DNA of 12,128 nucleotides, from NCBI GenBank assembly GCA_023818865.1, contig JAMWDF010000059.1, forward strand, positions 1 to 12,128, given 5' to 3'. Under the pieces are notes generated by a model. That model saw only the letters and a program-made list of their open reading frames with translations, ran no database searches and was not told the DNA's origin. The first letter of the stretch is position 1. Every line of letters starts with the position of its first letter. This stretch comes from Candidatus Omnitrophota bacterium (GTDB taxonomy: Bacteria; Ratteibacteria; UBA8468; B48-G9; DSTR01). Positions 6,063 through 12,128 of this stretch are shown here, one piece after another. The position numbers and the translations under genes were made by a program.

Positions 6063-7826
6063 TCACTCATGGCAGGCTAATTTTTTCTCCAGTAATTCCC
6101 TAAGCTGGTCTACTGGTAGACTACCTTGCCTCCCCTCGCCGTGCCAACGGACTGAAACAAGCTTTTGCTTCTGCTCTCGGTCGCCAACAATTAACATCAG
6201 TGGAATTTTTTCTTCTTCGGCATCTCTGATCTTTCGGTTAATTTTCTCGTTTCGGTCATCTACCTCCACCCGGAATTCTTTTTTCAAGGCCTCCTGGATG
6301 GCCCGGGCATAGGGCAGATGCCGGTCAGCGATGGGTAGCACCCGACATTGGACTGGAGCCAACCAGAATGGCATATTCCCTTTATAATGTTCAATCAGTA
6401 CTCCAAAGAAACGTTCCAGGGAACCAAGGATAGCCCGGTGAATCATTATGGGCGCTTGTTCTTTGCCTGCCTGGTTAACATAAGTGAGATTAAATCTTTC
6501 CGGGATGTTGAAATCTACCTGGACAGTGGAACACTGCCACTCACGACCAAGACAGTCTCTGATTTTGATATCAATCTTCGGTCCATAAAAAACCCCTGCC
6601 CCCGGGTCTATTTCATAAGCTAACCCCTGCTTTTTCAGCGCTTCTTCCAACGCCTTGGTGGCCCGTTCCCAGTTTTCTCTTGTACCCACGTATATTTCTG
6701 GTCTGGTAGAAAGGAAAATCCGATAGTCCTTAAAACCAAAACTGCTCAAAAAATAACAAACCAGTTTGATTACCCCAACGATTTCTTCTTCCAGCTGCTC
6801 GGGAGTACAGAATATATGGGCGTCGTCCTGGGTAAAACCACGAACCCGGAGAAGACCATGAAGCACTCCCTGTTTTTCCAGCCGGTAAACAGTCCCCAAT
6901 TCCGCCCAGCGAAGAGGTAATTCCCGGTAACTACGTCGCGAATTCTTGTACACCAGAATGTGGAAAGGGCAATTCATGGGTTTTAACTGGAGTTTCTGGC
7001 CGGAATCCAACTCCATCGGTGGAAACATATTCTCGCGGTAGAAAGAGGTATGCCCAGAGCAATCCCAGAGAGTTAGGTCAGCGATGTGCGGGGTATAAAG
7101 CAACTGATATCCGTTCTCCAAATGAACAGTTCTCCAGAAATCTTCAATCACCTTGCGGACCGCTGCACCCTTAGGATGCCAGAAAACCAGTCCGGAGCCA
7201 TATTCGGGATGAAGGCTGAAAAGATTGAGTTTCTGGCCTAAAGTGCGGTGGTCTCTTTCTCTCGCCTCTTCAAGAAAGACCAGATACTCATCCAGGGATT
7301 TCTTTTCTGGGAAAGAAATTCCGTAAATCCGTTGCAAGCTCTCCCGTTTTTCATCTCCCTTCCAGTAAGAGGCAGCTACAGAGAGAAGTTTGAAATGACG
7401 CACTTGGCCGGTATTGGCCAAATGCGGTCCCTGGCAAAGGTCCCTGAATTCGCCTTGCTGATAGAAAATAACCAGATCTTCTGGAATTTCTTCTAAAATT
7501 TCCTGTTTGAAAGGTTCATCTTTGAGTATCTCCTTGGCTTCTTCCTTGGGAATCTCCTGGCGAATAACTGGCAGATTTTCTTCAGTAATTCTTCTCATCT
7601 CCGCTTCTATCCTGGTTAAGTCTTCCGGAGTAAAAGGTTCTTGCCGGAAAAAGTCGTAATAAAATCCCTTTTCGATCGCCGGCCCGATGCCCAGTTTTAC
7701 TTCTGGGAAAAGCCTTTTCACCGCCTGCGCCAGAATATGGGCGGAGGTATGCCAGTATATCTTGAGATCAGATTGGTCAGCCATTTTTTTTGAGGCAAGT
7801 CTCCATCCAGACTCGTCCTTGTGCAT
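6063..7826 (-). CDS. thrS: Threonyl-tRNA synthetase lacking the TGS domain
   Basis: This class II synthetase attaches threonine to tRNA-Thr and removes mischarged serine. The 587-aa protein has the editing domain near residues 20-195, with HTSAH (26-30) and the CQGPH site (131-135). The catalytic core is at about 200-485, with zinc ligands Cys286, His337 and His463 at the same mutual spacing (51 and 126) as E. coli Cys334, His385 and His511. Motif 2 is RVRGFTQDDAHIF and motif 3 is HRAILGSLERFFG. The anticodon-binding domain follows at about 490-580. The usual N-terminal TGS domain (about 60 residues) is absent, since the editing domain starts almost at once and a tRNA gene lies 8 bp upstream. 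The start is uncertain: ATG at 7826 or at 7784 (MADQSDLK), neither with a Shine-Dalgarno sequence. infC lies downstream with its own promoter. Confidence 0.96.
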   Translation of the reverse strand: MHKDESGWRLASKKMADQSDLKIYWHTSAHILAQAVKRLFPEVKLGIGPAIEKGFYYDFFRQEPFTPEDLTRIEAEMRRITEENLPVIRQEIPKEEAKEILKDEPFKQEILEEIPEDLVIFYQQGEFRDLCQGPHLANTGQVRHFKLLSVAASYWKGDEKRESLQRIYGISFPEKKSLDEYLVFLEEARERDHRTLGQKLNLFSLHPEYGSGLVFWHPKGAAVRKVIEDFWRTVHLENGYQLLYTPHIADLTLWDCSGHTSFYRENMFPPMELDSGQKLQLKPMNCPFHILVYKNSRRSYRELPLRWAELGTVYRLEKQGVLHGLLRVRGFTQDDAHIFCTPEQLEEEIVGVIKLVCYFLSSFGFKDYRIFLSTRPEIYVGTRENWERATKALEEALKKQGLAYEIDPGAGVFYGPKIDIKIRDCLGREWQCSTVQVDFNIPERFNLTYVNQAGKEQAPIMIHRAILGSLERFFGVLIEHYKGNMPFWLAPVQCRVLPIADRHLPYARAIQEALKKEFRVEVDDRNEKINRKIRDAEEEKIPLMLIVGDREQKQKLVSVRWHGEGRQGSLPVDQLRELLEKKLACHE

Positions 7827-7834
7827 AATATAAG

Positions 7835-7908
7835 CGGGGCGGACGGGATTCGAACCCGCGACATCCAGATCGACAGTCTGGCATTCTAGGCCGCTGAACT
7901 ACCGCCCC
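7835..7908 (-). tRNA. tRNA-Asp (anticodon GUC)
   Basis: The 74-nt cloverleaf is complete. The acceptor GGGGCGG pairs with CCGCCCC and carries discriminator G73, an aspartate identity base. The D-arm is GTTC/GAAT. The anticodon stem CCAGA/TCTGG holds the loop CTGTCGA, so the anticodon is GTC. The variable loop has 5 nt, and the T-arm is GCGGG-TTCGAAT-CCCGT. CCA is not encoded, since the next bases are CTT, so it must be added by nucleotidyltransferase. The gene has its own promoter 3 nt upstream of its 5' end and runs into thrS, whose first possible ATG is 8 nt beyond G73. Confidence 0.98.
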
Positions 7909-7917
7909 GTACTGCTA

Positions 7918-7947
7918 ATTCTACCCTTAACGCTCTTTTCTCGTCAA
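7918..7947 (-). promoter_or_regulatory. sigma70-type promoter for tRNA-Asp (and probably thrS)
   Basis: TTGACG (7947-7942) is followed, after 18 bp, by TAGAAT (7923-7918). The predicted start is about 7910-7911, two or three bases before the mature tRNA 5' end. It sits in the 50-bp gap behind rny. No other promoter for thrS is visible, so thrS is probably expressed from this one. Confidence 0.65.
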
Positions 7948-7958
7948 GTTGTCTCACT

Positions 7959-9530
7959 TTACTTGGCTATCTCTGTTTCTCTTTTCTCTCTGATAACGGT
8001 TACCCGAACTTGACCGATATACTGAAGATTTTCCTCTATTTTCTTGGCTATCTCCCGAGCAAGGATATGGGCGTCCTCGTCCGTTGTCTGATCAGGCTTG
8101 ACTATCACCCGAACTTCCCGACCGGCAGAGATAGCATAGGCAGTGTCCACTCCCTTGAAAGAAGATGCTATCTTCTCTAGATCTTCAATCCGGCGCAGAT
8201 ACTTCTCCAGGGTATCTCTCCTGGCTCCGGGTCGGGTGGCGGAGATGGCATCAGCGACTGCAGTCAATAAAGTGTAAGGAGTGGCAACAGTGGTATCCTG
8301 ATGGTGACTCATAGCCGCCTGAACCACTATTTCATTTTCACCATACTTGCGCAAGAGTTCCGCTCCGATTTCTGGGTGAGTGCCTTCTACTTCCTGGTCT
8401 ACCGCTTTGCCGATATCATGGAAAAGGGCGGCTCTCCTAGCCAGTTTTGAATCCAGGCCGAGGTCCGAAGCAATCATCGCGGCCAGGAAGGCTGCTTCTT
8501 TAGAATGCTGAAGAACATTCTGCCCGAAACTGGTGCGATACTTGAGGCGTCCCAACAATTTGACTAACTCTGGATTAACATTTTCCAGTCCGACCTCAAA
8601 GATAGCATTGGTCCCTTCCTGAACGATTTTTTCTTCCAATTCTTTCTTTACCTTATCTACCACCTCTTCAATCCGCCCGGGATGAATTCGCCCGTCAACC
8701 ACCAGTCTTTCCAAAGAGAGCCGAGCGATTTCCCGTCGAAAAAGATTAAAGGATGAAATGGTAACCGCTTCCGGCGTATCATCCACAATCAAGTCCACCC
8801 CGGTCGCAGCCTCAAAGGCTCTGATATTGCGCCCCTCCCGTCCAATGATTCTTCCCTTTACTTCATCATTAGGTAGACTGACCACCGAGACAGTACTTTC
8901 TGAAGCTTCTTCAGAAGCCAGCCGCTGCATTGCCCCCAGAATAATTTCCCGGGCAGTTTTTTCTGCATTCTCCCGAGCTTCCTCTTCAATCTTGCGTTGG
9001 AGCTTAAGGGCCTCCTTGCGAGCTTCCTCCTCCATCGCTTTCAATAATTCATTTCTGGCTTCTTCCCGGCTCATCTGGGAAACCTTTTCCAAATGTTTTT
9101 TCTCTTCCTCCATCAGGGCCAGGTAAGCCTTCTCCTTCTCCAGAGCAGCATTTTCTTTGGCCTGGATGTTCTTTTCTCGCTCACTAAGCTCCGCTTCTTT
9201 CTTCTCAAGGAGTTCTGCTTTGCGCTCCAGGTTAAATTCTCTCTGTTGCAATCTTTTTTCCTGAAACTGCATCTCCCGACGTTTGTTTCTGGTCTCCCTT
9301 TCAAAATCAGCCCGTAAACGGAAAACCATTTCTTTAGCTTCCAAATCAATTTCCCGTTTTTTGCTTTGAACAAGATTCTCAGCTTCCTGGATGATTTCTC
9401 GGGCACGCTTTTCCGCCGCGGCCATAGTGCGCTCAGCTACATACTTGCGCCACCAGTAGCCAATCAGCAAGGAAACAGCCCCCCAGAGGATAATTATCCA
9501 GGGAAGTAGCAGGAAAAATTTCTCGCCCAT
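7959..9530 (-). CDS. rny: Ribonuclease Y
   Basis: RNase Y is a membrane-bound endoribonuclease that starts mRNA decay in many Gram-positive and other bacteria. The 523-aa protein has one N-terminal membrane helix (about 7-26) and a long Glu/Lys/Arg-rich coiled coil (about 30-205). A KH domain follows with GRIIGREGRNIRAFE (226-240). The HD phosphodiesterase domain has His342 in LQHSKEAA and the metal pair His371-Asp372 in LFHDIGKAVD. The family C-terminal region ends with GQVRVTVIRE. The length is typical (about 510-525). The frame is open to 9605, but the start at 9530 is chosen because a near-perfect AGGAGGTGA (9544-9536) lies just before this ATG and the family begins directly with the membrane helix. 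serA lies upstream on the same strand; no good promoter was seen between them, so they may share a transcript. Confidence 0.97.
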   Translation of the reverse strand: MGEKFFLLLPWIIILWGAVSLLIGYWWRKYVAERTMAAAEKRAREIIQEAENLVQSKKREIDLEAKEMVFRLRADFERETRNKRREMQFQEKRLQQREFNLERKAELLEKKEAELSEREKNIQAKENAALEKEKAYLALMEEEKKHLEKVSQMSREEARNELLKAMEEEARKEALKLQRKIEEEARENAEKTAREIILGAMQRLASEEASESTVSVVSLPNDEVKGRIIGREGRNIRAFEAATGVDLIVDDTPEAVTISSFNLFRREIARLSLERLVVDGRIHPGRIEEVVDKVKKELEEKIVQEGTNAIFEVGLENVNPELVKLLGRLKYRTSFGQNVLQHSKEAAFLAAMIASDLGLDSKLARRAALFHDIGKAVDQEVEGTHPEIGAELLRKYGENEIVVQAAMSHHQDTTVATPYTLLTAVADAISATRPGARRDTLEKYLRRIEDLEKIASSFKGVDTAYAISAGREVRVIVKPDQTTDEDAHILAREIAKKIEENLQYIGQVRVTVIREKRETEIAK

Positions 9531-9535
9531 TCTCT

Positions 9536-9544
9536 TCACCTCCT
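9536..9544 (-). promoter_or_regulatory. strong ribosome binding site of rny
   Basis: AGGAGGTGA on the minus strand lies 5 nt before the ATG at 9530 and matches the anti-Shine-Dalgarno sequence over nine bases. It decides against the 25-residue longer open frame starting at 9605. Confidence 0.85.
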
Positions 9545-9630
9545 CACTACCCGTCTGCTCTTCCAAGCAGCGAGCCTGTTGGTGGCTAATCTGGCCATAG
9601 ACCAAGCTAACCAGGAGGTATTTCCGGCAG

Positions 9631-9687
9631 GTTATCCCGATAGGAACATGAGGCTACAGCCAGGTCCGCCGATAACGGACCGGCTAC
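9631..9687 (-). other. possible structured RNA segment between serA and rny
   Basis: On the minus strand, 9687-9676 (GTAGCCGGTCCG) pairs with 9668-9656 (CGGACC, one bulged T, GGCTGT). This makes a 12-bp stem with two wobble pairs at its base and a 7-nt loop, TTATCGG. The loop bases TTATC can also pair with GATAA further down (9636-9632), which would form a pseudoknot. No U-tract follows, so it is not a standard terminator. It matches no riboswitch or housekeeping RNA motif known to me. It could act in the rny leader or as a processing site. Confidence 0.3.
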
Positions 9688-9695
9688 GGTAGTAT

Positions 9696-9719
9696 GGATA
9701 CAGATGGGTTGGTTCCATA
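9696..9719 (-). other. weak stem immediately after the serA stop
   Basis: Directly after the TAA of serA, TATGGA and TCCATA form a 6-bp inverted repeat around a loop of about 12-15 nt. It is AT-rich, has a long loop and lacks a T-run, so a terminator role is doubtful. The rest of the serA-rny gap holds the hairpin listed separately and no gene. Confidence 0.2.
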
Positions 9720-11300
9720 TTACAGTCTTACCAGTTTAACCGAATGGATTGCCGGAAACGCCTCAATTTCTCTTAAGACATCTTCGCCTATTTCTTCATC
9801 CAGATTCAACACCGTAATCGCAGTACCACCTTTTCTCTTCCGGCCAAGGGTCATGGAAGCAATGTTAACACCCTTTTTCCCTAGGACAGTACCAATATGT
9901 CCCATAATCCCCGGTCGGTCGTCATTGTAACAGACCAGCAGCACTCCTTGCGGAGTAGCCTCTACTGAGTAATAGTCAATCTGGACAATTCTTTCTTCCC
10001 GACTTTGAATAAGAGTGCCGGCCGCCTGCACTTTCTTCTTTCCTTTCACCTCCACCGTTATCAAATTAAGAAATTCTCCGGCACTGCTAACCCTTCGCTC
10101 ACTTAAGGCTAAACCTTGCTCTTTGGCCAATAAGGAAACATTCACTACATTCACCCTGGGCTGGTCGGAGAACAAACCCTTAAGTACATACAACCGCAAA
10201 AAAGAGAGATCATAGTTTGTTATTTCTCCACTATACTCAATACAGGCTGATTTAATGGGTCCTTCGGCCAGCTGCCTTACCAGACAACCAAGATGCTCTC
10301 CTACTGAAAGATACCCCCTGAGTTTTTCCAAAGATGACTGGTCAAGAGTAGGCAGATTCACCGCATTACGAATAATTTTCCGGGTAAAAGCATCCACAAT
10401 CTGGCTGGCCAGGTCACGGGCAACATTCACTTGAGCCTCATGGGTGGAAGCGCCGAGATGCGGAGTGAGAATTATATTCTCCAGATTCCGCAGCGGGCTA
10501 TCCGCCGGTAGCGGTTCCTTTTCAAAAACGTCCAGAGCCGCTGCCCGTAGCTTGCCCTGAGAAAGAAATTGATACAGGGCTTGCTCATCCACTATGCCCC
10601 CTCGGGCTACATTGATAAGGCTTGCCCCTTCTTTCATCAAGGCAAAAGCCTTTTCTCCAATAAGTCCTCTGGTTTTTTCTGTAAGGGGCAAATGAAGAGT
10701 AATAAAGTCAGATTGTCTCAGTAACCCTTCCAAACTGACCAAACTAACTTCTGTTTCCTTTACCGCCTCTTGACCAACAAACGGGTCATGGGCCAGAACT
10801 TTCATCCCCAATCCCCTGGCAAGATTAGCCACCCGACGGCCAATCCGACCTAGGCCAATAACTCCTAAGGTTTTTCCATAAAGTTCAGTCCCCATAAATC
10901 TCTTCTTCTCCCATAACCCGGACTTAACAGAATTGTTAGCCTGAGGGATGTTTCTGGCTATAGCCAGAAGTAGACCGATGGTGTGCTCAGCGGCAGAAAT
11001 GGTGTTACCTTCCGGTGCGTTCATCACGATGACGCCAGAAGCGGTAGCAGCGCTAACATCAATGTTATCCAGCCCCACTCCTGCCCGACCGATAATCTTC
11101 AACCGCTCCCCTTTCTGGATGACTTCGGCTGGCACTTTGGTGGCACTCCGGACTACCAGCACATCGTACTTCGGAATAATCTCCAGAAGTGTTTCCACTG
11201 GTAGGGAGCTACTCTCAGTTACCTGAAAGCCGGCGCCTCTTAAAATATCAACTCCTTCCTTTTCAAACCCATCGGTTACTAGCACCTGGATTTTTTCCAT
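9720..11300 (-). CDS. serA: D-3-phosphoglycerate dehydrogenase (long ASB-ACT form)
   Basis: SerA oxidises 3-phosphoglycerate to 3-phosphohydroxypyruvate with NAD, the first step of serine synthesis. The 526-aa protein has a substrate/NAD catalytic unit (about 1-315) with the Rossmann GLGRIG (149-154), Arg233 in NVARGGIVDE, Glu262 in FEKEP and His281 in TPHLGAS, the expected catalytic set. An intervening ASB-type domain (about 320-445) and a C-terminal ACT domain (about 452-526, DRPGIMGHIGTVL) follow. This is the form usually subject to serine inhibition in other bacteria. The start at 11300 is preferred over 11351 because GGGAG lies 5 nt upstream, the length fits the family, and the longer version would begin inside the promoter's -35 box. 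rny lies downstream on the same strand, and rpe diverges upstream. Confidence 0.97.
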   Translation of the reverse strand: MEKIQVLVTDGFEKEGVDILRGAGFQVTESSSLPVETLLEIIPKYDVLVVRSATKVPAEVIQKGERLKIIGRAGVGLDNIDVSAATASGVIVMNAPEGNTISAAEHTIGLLLAIARNIPQANNSVKSGLWEKKRFMGTELYGKTLGVIGLGRIGRRVANLARGLGMKVLAHDPFVGQEAVKETEVSLVSLEGLLRQSDFITLHLPLTEKTRGLIGEKAFALMKEGASLINVARGGIVDEQALYQFLSQGKLRAAALDVFEKEPLPADSPLRNLENIILTPHLGASTHEAQVNVARDLASQIVDAFTRKIIRNAVNLPTLDQSSLEKLRGYLSVGEHLGCLVRQLAEGPIKSACIEYSGEITNYDLSFLRLYVLKGLFSDQPRVNVVNVSLLAKEQGLALSERRVSSAGEFLNLITVEVKGKKKVQAAGTLIQSREERIVQIDYYSVEATPQGVLLVCYNDDRPGIMGHIGTVLGKKGVNIASMTLGRKRKGGTAITVLNLDEEIGEDVLREIEAFPAIHSVKLVRL

Positions 11301-11322
11301 AATTTCTCCCGCTGCTATGAAA

Positions 11323-11351
11323 ATTTTATCCGCAATGGGTGTCATCGTCAA
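11323..11351 (-). promoter_or_regulatory. sigma70-type promoter for serA
   Basis: TTGACG (11351-11346) is followed, after 17 bp, by TAAAAT (11328-11323). The predicted start at 11316, on an A, gives a 16-nt leader that contains the GGGAG ribosome site. The hexamers and the spacing are identical to those of the divergent rpe promoter. Confidence 0.8.
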
Positions 11352-11445
11352 GAGTGCGGTTTTGGAGATATAACCCAGAGACGCAGCAGAAATAGAGACA
11401 CGGGCAGTGGCCGCTTTAGTTACTCTGGAGTTTCAGCCAGACCCA

Positions 11446-11459
11446 TTCTTGAACAAGAA
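11446..11459. repeat. 14-bp palindrome between the serA and rpe promoters
   Basis: TTCTTG and CAAGAA are perfect inverted half-sites around a central AA. The palindrome ends 14 bp before the rpe -35 box and lies about 95 bp upstream of the serA -35 box. Position and symmetry suit a dimeric regulator. It matches no operator consensus that I can name. The rest of 11352-11508 shows no gene or RNA. Confidence 0.4.
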
Positions 11460-11473
11460 ACCATAATTGTTCT

Positions 11474-11502
11474 TTGACGGAGAAAGCGGGTATCTCTAAA
11501 AT
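11474..11502 (+). promoter_or_regulatory. sigma70-type promoter for rpe
   Basis: TTGACG (11474-11479) is followed, after 17 bp, by TAAAAT (11497-11502). Counting the usual six bases past the -10 box puts the transcript start at 11509, the A of the rpe ATG. The region just before the -35 box is AT-rich. Confidence 0.75.
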
Positions 11503-11508
11503 ATCTGT

Positions 11509-12128
11509 ATGATAAAGATCGCTCCCTCGCTTCTCTCAGCCGATTTCAGCAAATTGGGCCAGGAAGTGGAATCTGTTACCTCGGCCGGGGCTGACTATAT
11601 CCATTTTGATGTGATGGACGGACATTTTGTTCCCAACATCACCTTCGGGCCAATGGTGCTAAAGGCCATTCGCTCCTTTTCTGCTCTTCCCTTTGAGGCT
11701 CATCTGATGATTGCTCAACCGGAACGTTATTGGCAGTCATTTGCTGAAGCCGGAGCCAATATTATCGGCATCCATTTGGAATGCCAGTTAGACCATCGCT
11801 GGTTGATTGGAGAGATTTCCGCAGCAAGAAAAAAGGTGTGTGTCGTGGTCAATCCAGGGACCAAATGGCAAGAGGCTGAACCCTTTCTGGAGATAGTGGA
11901 GGAAATTCTGGTAATGAGCGTTAATCCAGGATTTGGCGGTCAGACGTTTATGCCGGAAGCGTTGCCCAAAATTGAAGCCCTGGCCAGTCTCCGGGAGAAA
12001 AAGCACCTAAAATATCAGATTGAAGTGGATGGAGGCATTAACCTAAATACCGCTCCAAGAGTGATTTCCGCTGGCGCTGACATTCTGGTGGCCGGATCGT
12101 TTATTTTTGGTAGCCGCGATTATTCCCA
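11509..12128 (+). CDS. rpe: Ribulose-phosphate 3-epimerase, C-terminus cut by window edge
   Basis: Rpe interconverts ribulose 5-phosphate and xylulose 5-phosphate in the pentose phosphate pathway. The 206 codons present cover nearly all of a family length of about 215-225. The start MIKIAPSLLSADF is canonical. The metal ligands are all visible: His32 and Asp34 in HFDVMDG, His65 in EAHLMI and Asp174 in EVDGGI; Asp34 and Asp174 are the acid-base pair. The phosphate-binding NPGFGGQ (139-145) and GADILVAGS (189-197) are intact. An in-frame TAA at 11497-11499 lies only three codons before the ATG and no Shine-Dalgarno sequence precedes it. Together with the promoter position this suggests a leaderless mRNA. 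About 10-20 C-terminal residues are missing beyond the edge. Confidence 0.97.
   Translation, partial: MIKIAPSLLSADFSKLGQEVESVTSAGADYIHFDVMDGHFVPNITFGPMVLKAIRSFSALPFEAHLMIAQPERYWQSFAEAGANIIGIHLECQLDHRWLIGEISAARKKVCVVVNPGTKWQEAEPFLEIVEEILVMSVNPGFGGQTFMPEALPKIEALASLREKKHLKYQIEVDGGINLNTAPRVISAGADILVAGSFIFGSRDYS

Noticed and set aside
7827..7853. A thrS promoter inside the tRNA gene (TTCGAA ... TATATT)
   Set aside because: The -35 is poor, the spacing is 16 bp, and the -10 would touch the ATG, leaving no room for transcription to start before the codon.
7909..7958. T-box leader upstream of thrS
   Set aside because: The gap is too short for a T-box and holds a promoter followed at once by a tRNA gene. 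No T-box sequence (AGGGTGGNACCGCG) is present.
8758..9126. Open frame of 122 codons on the plus strand
   Set aside because: It lies wholly antisense to the conserved rny reading frame, has no ribosome site, and its Ser/Arg/Phe-rich composition is what antisense of Glu/Lys codons produces.
9648..9692. Short plus-strand ORF of 14 codons in the serA-rny gap
   Set aside because: It has no adequate ribosome site or promoter and falls within the hairpin-forming segment; nothing supports it as coding.
9531..9719. 6S RNA, SRP RNA or a known riboswitch in the serA-rny gap
   Set aside because: A GGTCCG stem recalls parts of 6S RNA, but there is no closing stem or central bubble of the right size, no GGAAGGAAGC SRP loop, and no recognised riboswitch core.
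1..12128. Mobile elements, CRISPR arrays, defence genes or integration sites
   Set aside because: No transposase, integrase, direct-repeat array or attachment-site duplication was seen. The tRNA-Asp gene is intact, is flanked by housekeeping genes and has no nearby partial copy.

Overview
The window is a densely packed stretch of bacterial chromosome with mostly housekeeping genes. No insertion sequence, phage gene, CRISPR array or other sign of an island was seen. The genes point to a free-living bacterium: it makes DAP-type peptidoglycan (dapF), uses RNase Y for mRNA turnover, makes serine through a long SerA with ASB and ACT domains, and carries ComEC. RNase Y, a ThrRS without a TGS domain and an orphan stalk-like subunit resembling those of V/A-type ATPases all argue against the usual Gram-negative models. 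They would fit an anaerobic or little-studied lineage such as Atribacterota, Omnitrophota, Aerophobota or a Firmicutes relative. The sequence alone does not settle the phylum, and this placement is low confidence.

Left part (1-3638). A truncated dtd (D-aminoacyl-tRNA deacylase) runs leftward off the edge. It diverges from dapF-comEC, which runs rightward, and the two -35 boxes overlap. A 109-aa coiled-coil gene resembling V/A-ATPase stalk subunits follows under its own probable promoter and ends 5 bp from the convergent leftward block.

Middle part (3644-7958), all leftward. The transcription order is tRNA-Asp(GUC), thrS, infC, rpmI, rplT and a membrane GAF-GGDEF diguanylate cyclase. thrS-infC-rpmI-rplT is the classic translation cluster. 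infC has its own sigma70-type promoter just behind thrS, overlapped by an inverted repeat. Its conserved N-terminus can be accommodated only by a non-AUG start, most likely AUC. The cyclase starts 12 bp after rplT and is probably a passenger of the ribosomal-protein operon.

Right part (7959-12128). rny and serA run leftward, separated by a segment that can fold into a 12-bp hairpin. Across a 208-bp intergenic region (11301-11508), rpe diverges rightward off the end of the window. The serA and rpe promoters share identical -35 and -10 hexamers (TTGACG, 17 bp, TAAAAT). The predicted rpe transcript starts on the A of its ATG, so rpe is probably leaderless. A 14-bp palindrome lies between the two promoters.

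Several starts differ from the longest open frames: rny (9530), serA (11300) and rpmI (5418) are shorter, and infC (5969) is longer. No wholly new multi-gene system was found. The items most worth a second look are the infC start, the leaderless rpe, the ComEC with a degenerate beta-lactamase-like domain, the TGS-less ThrRS placed 8 nt behind a tRNA, and the cyclase in the ribosomal-protein operon.
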